Shown here: piece after piece, positions 21,742 through 35,000 of the stretch | Position numbering within the stretch: the first letter of the stretch is position 1 | How the letters are laid out: each line of letters opens with the position of its first letter | Assembly (NCBI RefSeq): GCF_000182565.1 | Contig: NW_015971548.1 | Coordinates: 148,212 to 212,211, forward strand | DNA: 64,000 nucleotides | Direction of reading: 5' to 3' | From: Spizellomyces punctatus DAOM BR117 | Taxonomy: Eukaryota > Chytridiomycota > Chytridiomycetes > Spizellomycetales > Spizellomycetaceae | Notes under the pieces: generated by a model | Databases searched by the model: none | The model's input: only the letters and a program-made list of their open reading frames with translations | What the model was told of the DNA's origin: nothing | Program-made: the position numbers and the translations under genes

Positions 21742-22595
21742 GTTTGATCTGTGTCGATGAGTGACGAATGGTGTCATCTCCTGTATGGTTTTTTATACGA
21801 TAGTACCTCCACACACAAAAGGGCGGAGTCTGGCTTACCTAACCTGGTGTCCCTTCGGGTTGACACTAAAGGGCTGAACTGCAAATGATTCCCATCAAGG
21901 TTTGAAGAGTGACGATGCGCGTCTGCATTGAAATCAGCATGTGGTAATGTGCAGTGTATTTGGCAGGGATATGAACTTTATGCATTTGGGTGCTACAGCG
22001 TATGTGGAAACACAAGCGTTTTCGCATTCCATGTAAGTAAGCACTGTACCAGCGAGTGCTTAACCCTCTGAAGAGTTGGTTCTCTGGGCATTCGCAGGCA
22101 GCCATGGGCAGACAGCCGTGGGCATTTGCCAAGCAGCCAATGATATGGCAAATGTACAGTGTCATGACACAGCAAGTAGAATAAACCACGCCAAAAGATA
22201 ACAGCGTCCTAGAGACATTTAGCAATTTTATCCTCTGTTGGTAGAGCACAGTTGTTCATCATCCTACCCTAAAAAAACCGTCTTCCCATCCGTCCAGGCG
22301 TGAAATCCCCGCTGTGGGAGGGCGATCGTTGATTACGCAATCATATGCATTCCAATGTGGAGCCAATGGCTGTTGAGGAGCAAACGCAAGATCTGTTGAA
22401 GGAAACCTTTTGGCCAAATCTGCAGTATCGTTTGGGTGAAGAAGTGGTCTTGTTGGCGTTCCCCAGGAGTAGAGACGGTATATTTTGTAAGGGCAGGTTC
22501 TTCTTTCTGACTGGCAATCCTTTTCGACCTGTTTTGGATGCTCAGCGTTCCGCTTTGATCTCTCCAAACCTGAACCGGAGATCGCGTAAAACATC
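21742..22595. other. Divergent promoter region
   Basis: Lies between the minus-strand Reeler-like gene and plus-strand Nup160. ORFs on the minus strand at 22642-22259 and 22249-21866 show no family signature and overlap the Nup160 start, so they are not called. No RNA gene was recognised. Confidence 0.45.
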
Positions 22596-25500
22596 ATGTC
22601 GTTCCCCATCGAAACGCCATTTCCCCTCGATATTCCACCCACAGTCCGCCCCGTATCCCATCACACCGACTCAACGGCCCCCCTACCCACTCACAGCCGC
22701 TCCCCACCCCTCAGTGGCATTGTAGGTCTCTCCAAACTCTACCCGCCATCGTTCATTCTATGGCGATTAATGAATGATGGTCGGATCCTGGAATTACGAA
22801 GGGTGTTTACGGCTTCTCAGAGAGAGGATGGTATATCCCTTGATATCCAAAACGATCTTCCTACTGTGACGCATACCAATACACCTGTTCAAATCACGTT
22901 CCCTACACCAATATGTCCGACGCCGCGAGTGTACCTCTCAAACGACGGATCCGAAGTCCGTTTTCAGGGTGTGAGTGCCTGTGGGACGTTGTGGACTGCC
23001 TCATTTCCTACTCCAGATGTGTTTTATGAGCAAGGGTGGAGGAGGAGGGTTGTGAAAAAGTATGGGATAAAGTTGGTCAGCGGGCAGAGGGTGAGGGTTG
23101 TGCAGTTTCCGGATGAGAGGTGTGTTGTAGTTGGGTGTGAAGGTGGAGCGGTTGTAGTGGTTGAAAGGAAGGAGGATGGCCAGAATGAGGGTGAGTGGTA
23201 TGTCTTATCATGCTTCCGAAAGCAGATGCTAATAGAATGTCGTGAATCGATTATAGAAGATACCTACTTGGAACACCAATTGGTTGAAACAAACTACATC
23301 CAACAACTGAAATCTGCAACCCCGGCCCGTATCAAAAACTTTTTGTCACCCTTCCTGGGCGCATCCCGGGATACAACACCCGCAAGCACGGACGGCCGAC
23401 AGCCTATCGCGTTGAATTCTGTTCGGTTCTATGAATTTGTTTTGTGTCGGGATCGACAGCTTCAGATTTGGAACCTGAAAACCAAAAGCAAGTGGAAGAC
23501 GATCGCGCTTCCTTTGGATGCACCGCAGCGCATGGGCAGTGCAAAAGAAGAACCCAAAACGGGACACCTTACCGACCCAACACCCCGGCATTATATCCAA
23601 GTGTTTGATTTAGAGCAGTATGAGACGGTCATGGGCGCTTTTTCAATGAGGGGGGTGGAATTCAAGGTGGCTGTCTATGTTCCCCCGGCTGAAGATGGCG
23701 ACCCATTTTTTGCCATATATCGGGGAAGGATTGACCAGTATGGTGATATGCAAGAGTTTGCATTAGCATGTACGAAACATGTTCCCTCTTGCGAGGAGGA
23801 GCCGGTGCCCCCAGAAGGGTCTACCTCAGAACAGATGTCAATCCGTTCACCGCAACCAGAAACACTTATTGACTTTGTCATCGTGGATAACGCCATGACG
23901 GCGAATGCATACGCATGGTGGATTTGGGGATTGTGGGAAAAGGACGGGGAGAGTGTGGCACGATTTACGCAACTATGGCAAGTGGACGCCGATGACCCCA
24001 ACGCAGTGATTTCACCAAAAGCCTCCGAAGGCAGATGGACTACGGTTTTACAGGGCTGCTCCAAACCCCTTGATCTGACCGCTGGCCTCTCTGAAATGGA
24101 TATTTTGGACTTCATTTGTTCTCGCGAGCGATATTCGGAAAATACTGTTCTCAAAGCTTTGGGGCGGTATGAGACGCAGACTGCAGCCATGTTCCGGGAT
24201 GGACGTCGCGCCAAAGGAGACAGACCCGAAGCGCTGAGGCAAGCTGTGCAACAAGTCATAATGCCAGAGGGCGAGAGAGATGGCGAGGTTGCATCCAGCC
24301 TGAAGAAACTGATTCAACTCTGTGAGGACGTGCATAAACTGGGCAACAGCCCGTGTGCCATTGAATACGATCGGTCTGCAGGCTCCATCACGATCATAAA
24401 GCGCGGTGTCCTCGTCGCCGTTCGTGACTCCGATCCAGCAGAGTTGATACGCGGTATTCAAACAAGAGTGGTGGATCCAGCCGACTTTGCGATTTTCGGA
24501 TCCCCGGTCATGGATGAAGAGGCCTCGTCATTTTTTGGAAATCCTGAATTGAGGGAGGGACTCACGGCCTTTCTTGGCGTTGTCGAATGGGTCCGTACTC
24601 ACGTACCCCCATCTGCACTCCGGGGTATTGAAAACAGAGTAAAAATGATTGTGGCAGACGGTGGTGGCCAGGACATTAGTGCTTTATCTTCCCAGCTTCT
24701 TCGAGAGTTCCTTCACCCGCTCACAACCAGCGTTGACTTTACGAAATTTGAGCAGCGTTACCGCAATATCCCTCCACGATTCGTGGAAATCTTTGTGCAG
24801 CTTCTCCTGGGTATGCCTGGTCGAGATTCACTGGACATGATGGGCACTGTACCTGGAACTTCCAGCGTTTTCTCCAATACGATTATTGCGACTGCTTTTG
24901 AGCGTATTGCGATGGATCGGTATCGAATGATCAAGGATACACTGATGGTACTGTTGGTGGCTCTGTTCGTCTGCAAAGAGGTAGTAGAAGGAGATGTCTT
25001 GTCCGTTTGCTTCTCCGGCTACTATGCTTGGCGGGCAGCGTACTGGATGGGTGTGACCCGGGTTCAAGCCGCCAACCCTCCCTTAGGGCCTTCCTTGCCT
25101 CAACCGGAGCGGATTGTCACCCATCTCCTGTCACAGGCCTACCGGCCTCCCCTGGATTTCGAAGCAACAGATTACACAGCATTGATTCCGAAAGCTGTTG
25201 GGTGGTTCTCGTGGTCCACAGGGTTTTCTGGACCCGATTTTGGAGAGATTGCTCGCGTGACAAACAGAATCATAGGATTGGGTACCCCCGAGTCGGTTCG
25301 GGAGATTGTGTTTGGTCTACCGCTTTCTGCTGCTGTGGCGTATTTACGAGGACGAGTATATGTAGAAGAGCAGGATTGGGACTCAGCCAAACGGAGTTTC
25401 GAGGACGCTGTCATGAGCTTTGGCGAAAATGTCCCTCTGGCTGGAAATGATTTGACTGTGATTGTCCCTGATGAAGTGATTGATGGTGGTCGAACGGCGT

Positions 25501-27402
25501 ATTACCGCCATCTTACCGATTTGTTCATGGACCAGGGTGCCAAAGTGCTTGTCATCAAGTATGGAAAGGAGGTTCTTCAGCGGTTGACTGGAGAGGTGCG
25601 TTTTCCTTCCTTGTTGAGATCCACAAGAAGAAGCGTATTCATTGATGGTTGCAGACTGCGGAAGTGAACAAACTATCAGAGGCATACATAAAATCCCTCC
25701 GCAAGGCCATATTTATGTATAGCCTCGACCTGAAATCTTGGCAGGACGCCCACAAAGCTGTCCTGACCATGCCCGATCGTGCCACGTATGTATATAGCCC
25801 TTTCCGGTCTCCCTATGATCAACGACTAACCTTTGGTTTCCCAGCCGTCTCGTCTGGCTCAAAAGTTTAGTCTCGGCTCTCGCAGAGAACAACTGCATTG
25901 ATGAGTTATGCAATGGGTTGACATTCAATGGCCTGATTGAGGAAGTAGAGTACGAGCTGATAGCAAAAACGAGGGTCACGTCCATAGAAAGGGGTGTGAA
26001 AGAGACCGGACCGAATTGGCATCGCATTTTGTATACTTTCTACATTTCTAGAGGGGATTACAGAAATGGTGAGTTTGTGAATTGGATGGGTGTAAGTGCG
26101 CTGTAGCTGATCTCCGTATTTCCCGGTTTGGGGGATTAGCGGCTTCAACCATGTACATTTACGCACACCGCCTCAACCGCCTAAGCGAGGGACTGCACGG
26201 AACAGGTGTTTCTATGCACAAGGTCCTTGTAGAGCAGGCCCGAAGTTATTTGGCTGCAGTAACTGCCCTCAGCATGGTCCCCGAAGATTTTTGCTGGCTT
26301 GTTGCACCGGAACGTGACGGAGAGTTGGGTGCGGAGAGGGTATGTACTATGAGTGTTCTGATTTCCTGGGGGGTCATTTTTATCCTGTCCGATTTTTGAA
26401 AAACATTTTTGGCTTACAGGTACGAAAGCGTCGACGTGTTGAGAGTGACCAAAGACGTCGCCACCTCATGTCCATTGTTCAACTTCCCGACCTCCGCAAG
26501 GAATCCGCCTTAGCACACGCCAAACTCCACCTCCATTCCCCGGACCTTGACCAAGTCAGCGTCGGACTACCATATCCCGAAGATGCCCTTGTGTTGTATG
26601 TTGAGCGAGAAATGTATGAGGAGGCATTGACCCTTGGACGGCTGTTTGAGTTGGATTTGACTAGGGTGTTTGAGAGTTTGGTTGAGGGATGTGTTTGGAT
26701 GGACCGAGGGGCTACCGGGTGAGTTTACATCGTCTTGCTTGGGGGTGTGCGCACGCTAATGAACAATATGTAAGGGGTTTACCTGCATCAGACACGACGG
26801 CTTCTTCCGACCATGCGTGGGATGCACTCAAAAAGTACTTAGAGCGACATGACAGCGAGGAAACAGGGTTCAAGTACCGCAAAGCGGTGATTGATCGGGC
26901 GTTGTTTTGTGATCGAGAGGTCAAGTTACCTTTATGGTTGACTAGAGTTTACAAGGTATGCGCTCCGTCTCTTTGCCGTCGAAAAATGGATACTCATGAC
27001 CTTTTATCTTGAGCAGACGCATTTCCCGGATGATTTAATCAGAATTTACCTGAAGCACGATTTAGTGGACCAAGCCGCCAAGTTTACCATTCAGTATATC
27101 CAAGAGGTATTTTTGCGCAACCAATGCATTCTGGCTATCGTATCTCACTTTTTGAACAGCAACAACATCCGCGCCCAACTCATCAATCCTTCACCCGCTG
27201 GCTTCCGTACACCCTCATCGACCGTATCATCACCGACCTCCAACAACGCAATGACAAGAGGGACCAAGATGTTTTGGCTGCGCTCACAGAATATTTTCGA
27301 TTTGTGGGGGCCGAGAGTGAGGAAGTGTTGAGGGGGTATGCAGGAAAGATTGGAATAAATCAGGGGGAGAGTGAGGTGTTGAGTAAGAGTATGTTTTTGT
27401 AA
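22596..27402 (+). CDS. Nucleoporin Nup160/Nup120
   Basis: Component of the Y-complex (Nup107-160) scaffold of the nuclear pore. Exons read as 22596..23190, 23257..25595, 25655..25785, 25845..26068, 26140..26339, 26420..26718, 26775..26955, 27017..27106, 27160..27402, in phase, 1,433 residues, close to family length. The first half fits the beta-propeller (for example SFPTPDVFYEQGWRRR, then strand-rich repeats), the second the alpha-solenoid. The segment TAYYRHLTDLFMDQGAKVLV near 25490 is a family landmark. The 66-nt intron 23191-23256 keeps the frame open and would be missed by ORF calling; it has GTGAGT, a TGCTAAT branch site and TATAG. Confidence 0.85.
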
Positions 27403-27594
27403 AAATAATGTGGATGGAGATGTCCATTTGATATTTCTTATGTGTAATTCTTTGGAGTGCAGTGCATCTGCCTTGCACACATTTCTTTTCAATTCAAAAA
27501 GATCTGCTTGCAATTGGAGCATCTTCTAAAGAGAGTAGATATGAGTATTGTTCAGAGTATTTGTGAAAGGGATGTCTAGCAGAGGGACTTCGCA

Positions 27595-27856
27595 TGTAGA
27601 TGATTGTATTGCACATGACAGGATAACCTAGTACGGTCAGGTGACCTAGTAGATCAGGCCATGCTGGACTACAAGCTGTAAAAAGGTTTTTCAGACTAGT
27701 TGTAGGTCTTAGGATAGATATAAATACAGGAGCCCCAGGGCCCCCGGAACAAGGACAAGCTGAACTGTAGATGACAATACAGTATGGATTAACTCAGATA
27801 TATAAGATGGACAGTTAGTTCTTAGTATGGTGTAAAGCTGTATACTAATCCCTACA
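27595..27856 (+). repeat. Possible solo LTR of another retroelement
   Basis: A 262 bp segment beginning TGTAG and ending CTACA, with a TATAAATA box near 27718 and a following transcript-like stretch. No target duplication and no TGG primer site follow, so the call rests only on the end motifs and TATA. Confidence 0.35.
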
Positions 27857-28769
27857 CAGGATCCCACTACTAGCACCTGTCTTACTGAGGTACAGACAGA
27901 CTAGGCCATAGGTACTGCCATATCACCTAAGTCACTGGATAGAGTTACCCTCTACTACAGCACTCCAGCTCTTGCCCAGTAGTTAGGATAGTTACAGTAT
28001 GGTAGATTCCATGGCCTGAACCTATGAGAGGACAGTGTACTTGTGTCAACATCTTGTCATGCATTGAGCCATGCACCACCACCCTTTCACATATTCTATG
28101 TATAATTACTGCATACAGAAGTTTGGGACACAGCTACATTACTGTAGTACTAAAAGCCAAAGAAATATCACTCAAGCATCTAAGACTGTACAGACTTTAA
28201 TTCCATCATAGAGACAAAGTTACCAAACCTTAGATATACTATATTCAGGGTAGTCAGTTATGTAATATTTAGTATAATTATCTTACTGGTTAAGAAAATT
28301 GCACATTAGACCAATTAGAAAGCAATATTAAAACTTATATTATTAATTATTAAATACTAAAAAAGGTTAATTAATACAGCTTTTAAGTACAAACATACTG
28401 CAGGTAAATAGTGAAACTCAGTACTATAATTATAGTTCAATTTAAGTATTGCCCCAGGTGTAAAGCTTTGTAACTATATAATATAGATACAACTATATAT
28501 TACTTAGTAGCTATAGAATAGTACAGTTGTAAATATCAAACTCATGACCAGTAGATACACCCATAAATGCCCTAAGCTAGCTCTCAGAATCCTGTCTTCT
28601 TGCCAAGAGGAAGTGAACCACACATATCTTGTGATTAGTTACTTCAAGGCTAAATTCCACTGCACAGATGTAAATAAGTAGTTCAAAAAATACTATGACA
28701 AGCTTGTAGTCATGATCTAACACTTCCCAGAACTATCTTGGTCTTGTCACTAAGTGAAGAAAATGCCAT
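27857..28769. other. AT-rich, CpG-poor decayed repeat DNA
   Basis: No open frame of note and almost no CpG. 28260-28520 is very AT-rich. It looks like old mobile DNA, but no domain can be read. Confidence 0.5.
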
Positions 28770-28929
28770 TGTGACAGAATTCTTCTGTCAGTGCTATGGT
28801 TATACTGGTTAGATGTGGTTCCAAACTAGTGGTCACATGACTTTGCTGATGGTGTAAGCATTCATTTGACCAGAATTAGATAAATAAGCAGATTTAGCCA
28901 TTTCTGGCTAAATTAGATGAGTATCCTCC
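28770..28929 (+). repeat. Truncated 5' LTR of a deleted E1 copy
   Basis: The first 160 bp of the E1 LTR (TGTGACAG onward) up to GAGTATCCT. It then jumps directly to gag sequence (CCACACCAGCCACTG). The rest of the LTR, the primer site and the gag start are deleted, with a CC microhomology at the joint. Confidence 0.85.
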
Positions 28930-29720
28930 ACACCAGCCACTGCTCAGTACCAACCCAGAGTAGATAAATCCCTGGTAAAAGTCCTCCAAAGCAAGTTGAA
29001 GCCCTACAAAGGCAACAGGAATGTCCAAGAGATTAGGACATACCTCCTCAGACTTGAAGAGTACTTCCAGGCAGCTGCAGATCTATCACCAGAAGGCCAA
29101 CTGTTAGTAGCCACCACCTACTTGGAACTCCATGCTGAAGTCTGGTGGCAAGCCATGTCAAGACCCACCCAGTAGGATCCCCTCTCAGAATCCAGTCTTG
29201 GGATCAGTTCAAGAGAGCCCTTCAAGAGAACTTCCTCCCAGCAAATGCCACCAGAGCAGCAAGAGACCAGTTGGCCAGGCTCAAACAACAAGGCTCAGTA
29301 AAGGAGTAGCTGAACCAGTTCAATACTTTATGCCTTCAGGTGGATAACTTGTCAGAAGCTGAAAAGTTTGACAAGTTTATCAGAGGGCTTAAACCCAGGG
29401 TTCAGGAACAACTGGAGCTTCATCCCACCAGTACCATCAACTTAGCCACAGCTGCAGCAACAGCTGATAGGATTGACCAGATCCAGTTCAGCTACCAGAG
29501 AAGAAGCCAGGCCACCAAGACTGAGAACTCTGGAGTAGTCCCTATGGATATAGATAGTATATCCACCAACTCTGGGAAGCCTCTCTCCAAACTCACTGAG
29601 GCTGAGAAGACTGAGCTCAGAAAGAAGGGAGCCTGTTTCAGGTGCAGAAAACCAGGCCATATTGCCCCCCTCTGTCCCTTGAAGACCAAGCAGCAGGGAA
29701 ATGGCAAGCAGACTCAGTAG
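28930..29720 (+). pseudogene. E1 gag remnant with CCHC zinc knuckle
   Basis: Internal and C-terminal E1 Gag. The first 400 bp have stops and frame changes; 29340-29720 is open and carries CFRCRKPGHIAPLC (29638-29679), a Cys-X2-Cys-X4-His-X4-Cys RNA-binding knuckle. It corresponds to the gag at the left window edge on the opposite strand. The element cannot encode a working Gag. Confidence 0.85.
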
Positions 29721-29881
29721 AAGATAGAGGTTCTGCCTCTACTGGGGAAGATATCAAGAACCACCACCCTGACACCCACCACCTGGTACACTCTCCTGTT
29801 ATTCAACCCTTGGACCTATTGGACCCACCTGAAACCACCCCTGAGACTTTAACTATCCATGGACTTTACCTGGAACCCCAG

Positions 29882-29981
29882 NNNNNNNNNNNNNNNNNNN
29901 NNNNNNNNNNNNNNNNNNNNNNNNNNNNNNNNNNNNNNNNNNNNNNNNNNNNNNNNNNNNNNNNNNNNNNNNNNNNNNNNN
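29882..29981. other. Assembly gap (100 N)
   Basis: Exactly 100 N, the usual placeholder for unknown length. The left border reads GGAACCCCAG, which matches the start of the E1 18-nt repeat. The gap probably hides the repeat array and an unknown amount of E1 pol. Confidence 0.95.
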
Positions 29982-30058
29982 GCAGACTGTTGCTCCACCA
30001 CAGCTGAGAACATGCACGGGTGCTAGCAGTGGTGAGCTTAATCTTACATTGTGGGAGT

Positions 30059-30547
30059 GTGACAGAATTCTTCTGTCAGTGCTAGGGTTATACTGGTTAG
30101 ATGTGGTTCCAAACTAGTGGTCACATGACTTTGCTGATGGTGTCAACATTCATTTGACCAGAATTAGATAAATAAGCAGATTTAGCCATTTCTGGCTAAA
30201 TTAGATGAGTATCCTGACACACTGGCATCTGCCCCTTTCAATCAAGTGGCACAGTGTATTTAGGATGACTTGTCTCACTTGTGATTGGCTATAAATGGTG
30301 CAATAGGCTGACAAATAGTTTAGGATGACATGTATGAGTTCTGATTGGTTGCAAATGGTGCAATAGGCTGACAAATAGTTTAGGATGATGTGGGTGAGAT
30401 CTGATTGGGTAGTTAGGATATAGCATTTGTCAGCCCCTTTGTCTATAAAAAGAGGACCTCTCTGAGGCCCCTCAAAGAAGAATAACAAGTAGTAACCAAG
30501 TCTTCCCTAGTTTTCTGTTGTCTTCTTGTCCCTGCTAGCCTGTTACA
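30059..30547 (+). repeat. E1 3' LTR, short promoter form
   Basis: A 489 bp LTR from TGTGACAG to TGTTACA, preceded by a purine tract (GTGGGAG). It is 121 bp shorter than the 610 bp copies because it has two rather than four of the 60 bp units (about 30270-30390). It closes the deleted E1 copy that starts at 28770. No matching 5 bp flanks were found (GCCAT against GGGGC). Confidence 0.88.
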
Positions 30548-31420
30548 GGGGCTGATCCACTTCTGCACCAGCTTCTCTGGCTCTCCTTTGCCAGTAGGCA
30601 TCTGAATACCACTGTGATTCAGGAGCACCTTGTTGCTGTTGACATACAAGCATAAATGACCATATATAATTTGCAATTATGTGACATGCTGGAATGTCAT
30701 TAGATAGTTCACATCTGATTTGCCTAAGTTACAAGATGGGAAAATGGACTTGAGTGATCAGAATGATCACAGACACATGAGGGAATGAATTAAAGGGGTA
30801 AATTATAATGTAAGTGGTCAGACACAATAACTGAAGTGCAGCCTGTATGCTTCTACACTTGGGAGATATAGAGGTATGCTGCCTGCTTTGCTGTAACTGT
30901 GCTGCTGCCCATGAGATACTGGCTCACCCACAGTATGCCAATGTGCTGATGGCACAGGGAGAGATTGCAAAAGTCCAACTGCATGTGCATGTAACTTCAT
31001 CTGCTAACAATTTCCACAAGCTAAAAACATCTGACTTGATCCTAGGCCAGTAAAACTGAGATAGTAGACCACTTTATGTGGAGCTCCAGAATGTCCACCA
31101 TGGGGCAACTCATCATGCAATTGAGCCAGAATAAGACCATGTAAAGCATTTGGTATATACAGTAATATAGAGTACTATAAGATGTGCACAACTCCCTTGG
31201 TATCATAGGCCTTTTGGAACTAATTCCTATATTAAGAACCAGTCTTAAAGACACTCAATACCAGAGTCCCTTCTCCTCCAGCAACATCATCATCTTAAAC
31301 CTGCAGAAATGGTAGTTGTTGCAGCTGATATTGTCCATCATAATTTTTAGCATAAAGATCCATGTTGGACATCTAGTGCCTGATTTGTAGATGTTTTGTT
31401 GGTGGGGTAAGGGGAAGACC
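30548..31420 (-). pseudogene. E3 Ty3/gypsy integrase relic
   Basis: Degenerate minus-strand integrase with stops of mixed type. Readable pieces, in order, are the zinc-finger area (LHDELPHGGHSGAPHKVVYY, near 31080-31140), GLLQSLPVPSAHWHTV (near 30920-30970), and the C-terminal barrel (NKVLLNHSG, then EPEKLVQKWISP, 30560-30640). It is cut at 30548 by the E1 LTR. The order and spacing match a gypsy Pol. The decay is heavier than in E1 or E2. Confidence 0.65.
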
Positions 31421-32028
31421 AAATGGTAGAAAGTCTGGTAGAATGGTCAGTTGATAATAGCCACCTGGAAAGATATTTGAAGCCAGATAAACTGGTCAGA
31501 GGTATGAGGCCTTAGAACCTATTGTGCAGAAGGCAACCCATCACAATTAATGTAAGGGTAGGATATATAGGAATGGATTCTGTTACTCTCTGGAATTCTG
31601 GGATAAGATCTTAATACTGCTCAACTTTATATGATAGCCTGCTTTGTAACACTGAATCAACTGGCCATGACAGAGTATGATTGGTCTGTGGGCTGCTGAA
31701 TGGAGAGTTTGGTTAGTTCTTTCATTGTGTGTCAAGTGGTGTCATCGTATGTTAGTTTGCGACATCCCCGGTGGTGGTAGAACACCTATCAAACCCGGTT
31801 CATGCTTGGGTGACTATCCGGTGAAATCATCGCTGGAGGTAATGTAGAGTCCGATCATTCACGTGATGTCTGAACGAGATGCTCACCTAATCACCCAGGC
31901 TGGTGGTGAGTCATTTTTGTTCAAGCTGGGACGTGGGGGTTTCCGACCAGTTCATCAGCGAGTGATCTCTGGCATTGGTCAAAGGAGTTTCTACTAGATA
32001 CGCATATAGACAAGAAACTCTCACAAAT
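31421..32028. other. Repeat-to-gene transition, upstream of Naa15
   Basis: 31421-31740 is CpG-poor, repeat-like DNA. From about 31745 CpG returns (GTCATCG, CCCCGG, TCCGG), marking the edge of host sequence and the Naa15 promoter. No gene is seen. Confidence 0.5.
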
Positions 32029-35000
32029 ATGCCACCCGCGAAACAGGGACGGGAGCTCCCTTCCAAGGAGAGTGCCATGTTCAAGTCAATTCTGGTACAA
32101 TCTCCTGCGGACATGTTCAGTTGCCATCTCGCTGATCAGTGACTTCTTGCAGAAATTCTACGAGCATAAACAATATAAGAAGGGGTTGAAGCAGGCGGAG
32201 CAGATTCTGAGAAAGTTTCCGGAACATGGTGGTACGTGGTGACCTCCTAAACGTGTCGAATGTCTGGAATGAATGAATGATTCACAGCTTCTGGTGTGCA
32301 CAGAAACTCTAGCTATGAAGGGGCTCTTTCTAAGCCATTTGGATCGGAAAGAGGAAGGATATGAATTTGTCAAGAAAGGCTTGAGGAACGACCTCACGAG
32401 TCATACATGTACGAGGTGGAGGCTACATATTCCACCGCACAAATCCTCATATTCCTAAGCCAGGTTGGCATGTATATGGTTTAATGCATCGAGCGGATAA
32501 GAATTATGAAGAAGCTATCAAATGCTACGTCAATGCTTTGAAGTTCGACAAGGTTCCTCAATTAATTGCTGACATGTTTGAAGGGGCGCCCATAACTCAC
32601 TGGCTCTTGTTATCTAGGAAAATATGCAGATCATCAGAGATCTGTCGTTACTTCAGATCCAAATGCGAAATTATGAGGGCTTCAATGTGCGTCAGTTATG
32701 TGATGAGGCGGTAATCTCATCGGCATACTGACGATTTTCCAAAGGAGACTAGACATCAACTCCTTTCTCTGCGGCCGACAAACCGCATGTATTGGGTTGG
32801 ACTGGCTATCTCATATCACATGCTTCAAAAATATGATACAGCGTTGAATGTCTTATCCGCGTTCGAGGAGAGTCTGAAGGTGGGCACAGAAGACAAGTTG
32901 GCTTCTTTTCAGGAGATCATCTCATGGAATTCCTGTCGTGAAGGAACAACCGGATGTTGCTGATTTCGAGAATAGTGAAATGCTCATGTACAAGAATATG
33001 ATAATTGAGGAAAGCGGGGACAACTTGAAGGCTCTAGAGCACTTGGAGGACATACGGACCAGGGTGGTGGACAAACGGTCATGGAGAGAGTCTAAAGGTA
33101 TCGCCTGAGCAAACTACTAACAGTGTAGAGAACGGTCAATGCTAAAAGGAACACATAGCCCGGGTGCTGCTAAAAGCTAACAAACTCACGGAGGCCGAAG
33201 TCGAATACCGTCAACTCTTGGATCAAAATCCGGACTGCCATGCGTATTTGGAAGGCCTCTTGCGAGCACGTTCGCTAATTGGAGGTATGGGCCATCGTCG
33301 TCGCGATTGCTAAGCGGAACGGAGCGGAGTTGGTAATTTTATCATAAAGGCTCTGCAGACTTGGACGTGACCCAGATGGAGAAGCTTTTCCGGTTGTTGA
33401 ATGAACTGGGCAATAAATATCCTCGATCGCATGTCATCAAGCGTGCGCCACTGAAATACGCAAAGGGTACGTGAACTAGAATTCGACGATCGATACATGC
33501 GAAGCCGACCTTACGATGTCTCTCGTCAGCCGACAAATTTCGGGAATTGGCCGATGAGTATCTCAGACCGATGTTCCGGAAAGGTGTACCATCTCTGTTC
33601 GTTAGCATAAAGGATCTGTACAAGGATGACGGAAAAGGGCAGATTGTGGAGGACCTGGTTTTGGGATATCGAAAAAGCTTGAAGGAGGCGCAACGATTTG
33701 GCGAAGACGACGCACTCACGGAACGGGAGCCACCTACTGCATATCTATGGGTGCTGTACTTCCTGGCCCAACATTATGACCATAAACGGAATACGACCAC
33801 GGCTCTTCAATTGATTAACGAAGCTCTAGTACATACACCGACTCTTGTTGAGCTCCTGATGACGAAGGCACGGATATACAAGGTAAGTCTCGGCATTGTA
33901 GCATATCCTTGGTTTTTTATCAGAAACTGAGAGCTGCATCCAGCACGCGGGCGACGAAGAGACAGCTGTAACAATAATGAACGAAGCCCGGGAAATGGAC
34001 CTTCAGGATCGTTACATCAATTCTAAATGCACTAAATATATGTTGCGAAACGATAGATTGGGGGAAGCCGAACAAACGATTGCTCTATTTACAAGGGTGA
34101 GCATCAACTTGCTGATATATACCGACTACTATTACATTGAGTTTACGACTATGTTACGTAGAGTGAATCACTGGACCCTCTAGCAGACCTAGTTGACATG
34201 CAATGTATGTGGTTCGCCACAGAATGCGCGAAAAGCTATGTGCGGCAGGAGCAATATGGACGAGCCCTCAAGAAGTTACATCAGATTGAACAGGTGAGGA
34301 ACATTTGAGGATTAATGAAGCGTCCGGAGGCTTAGATAGTAACAAACCAGTAGCATTTCGTTGACATCTACGACGATCAATTCGATTTCCATTCATATTG
34401 TCTACGTAAAATGACATTACGCTCGTATGTAGAACTACTCCGAGTCGAAGACAAGTTAAGATCACACCCTTTCTACTTTGAGGCGGCAACCCTCGCTGTG
34501 CAAGTGTACTTGGAATTGCATGACAAGCCAAAGGAACACAGTGGGCGTGAGGATGCATCCAATGGTTCGTTATAAATGTTGCAGTCGCGTGGCCGCTATA
34601 ATCTTACGCATACACGTTCGTGCTACCAGCCAATGTGTCTGATTCTGAACGTAAGAAAGCTGAGCGGAAAGCACGGAAGTTGGCCCTCAAAACTCAAAAT
34701 GATAAAGCGGCGGATGCTGGCAGTAATAAGGACAAGGCTGATGTGAACGGAGAAAAGTATCTTGCTGCTGACGATTACCTTGAAGAGGCTATGAGGTTTT
34801 TGAGACCCTTGTTGGACCTGGGATCCGAGAGAATAGAGAGTCAGGTTCTTGGGTGTGAAGTGTTCCTCAGAAAAAGTAGGTCTCTGATTCCGATTGGACT
34901 GGAAGCAATGCCTCAAATTATTTCCCTTGTTTCCAGAGAAGTACCTTCTGGCTCTGCGTGCGCTCAAGAAGGGCACCGCGATTGCTCCAAACCACCCGGA

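Noticed and set aside
22259-22642. Minus-strand 127-codon ORF overlapping the Nup160 start
   Set aside because: No family signature, overlaps a real gene start, and has no splice or conservation support.
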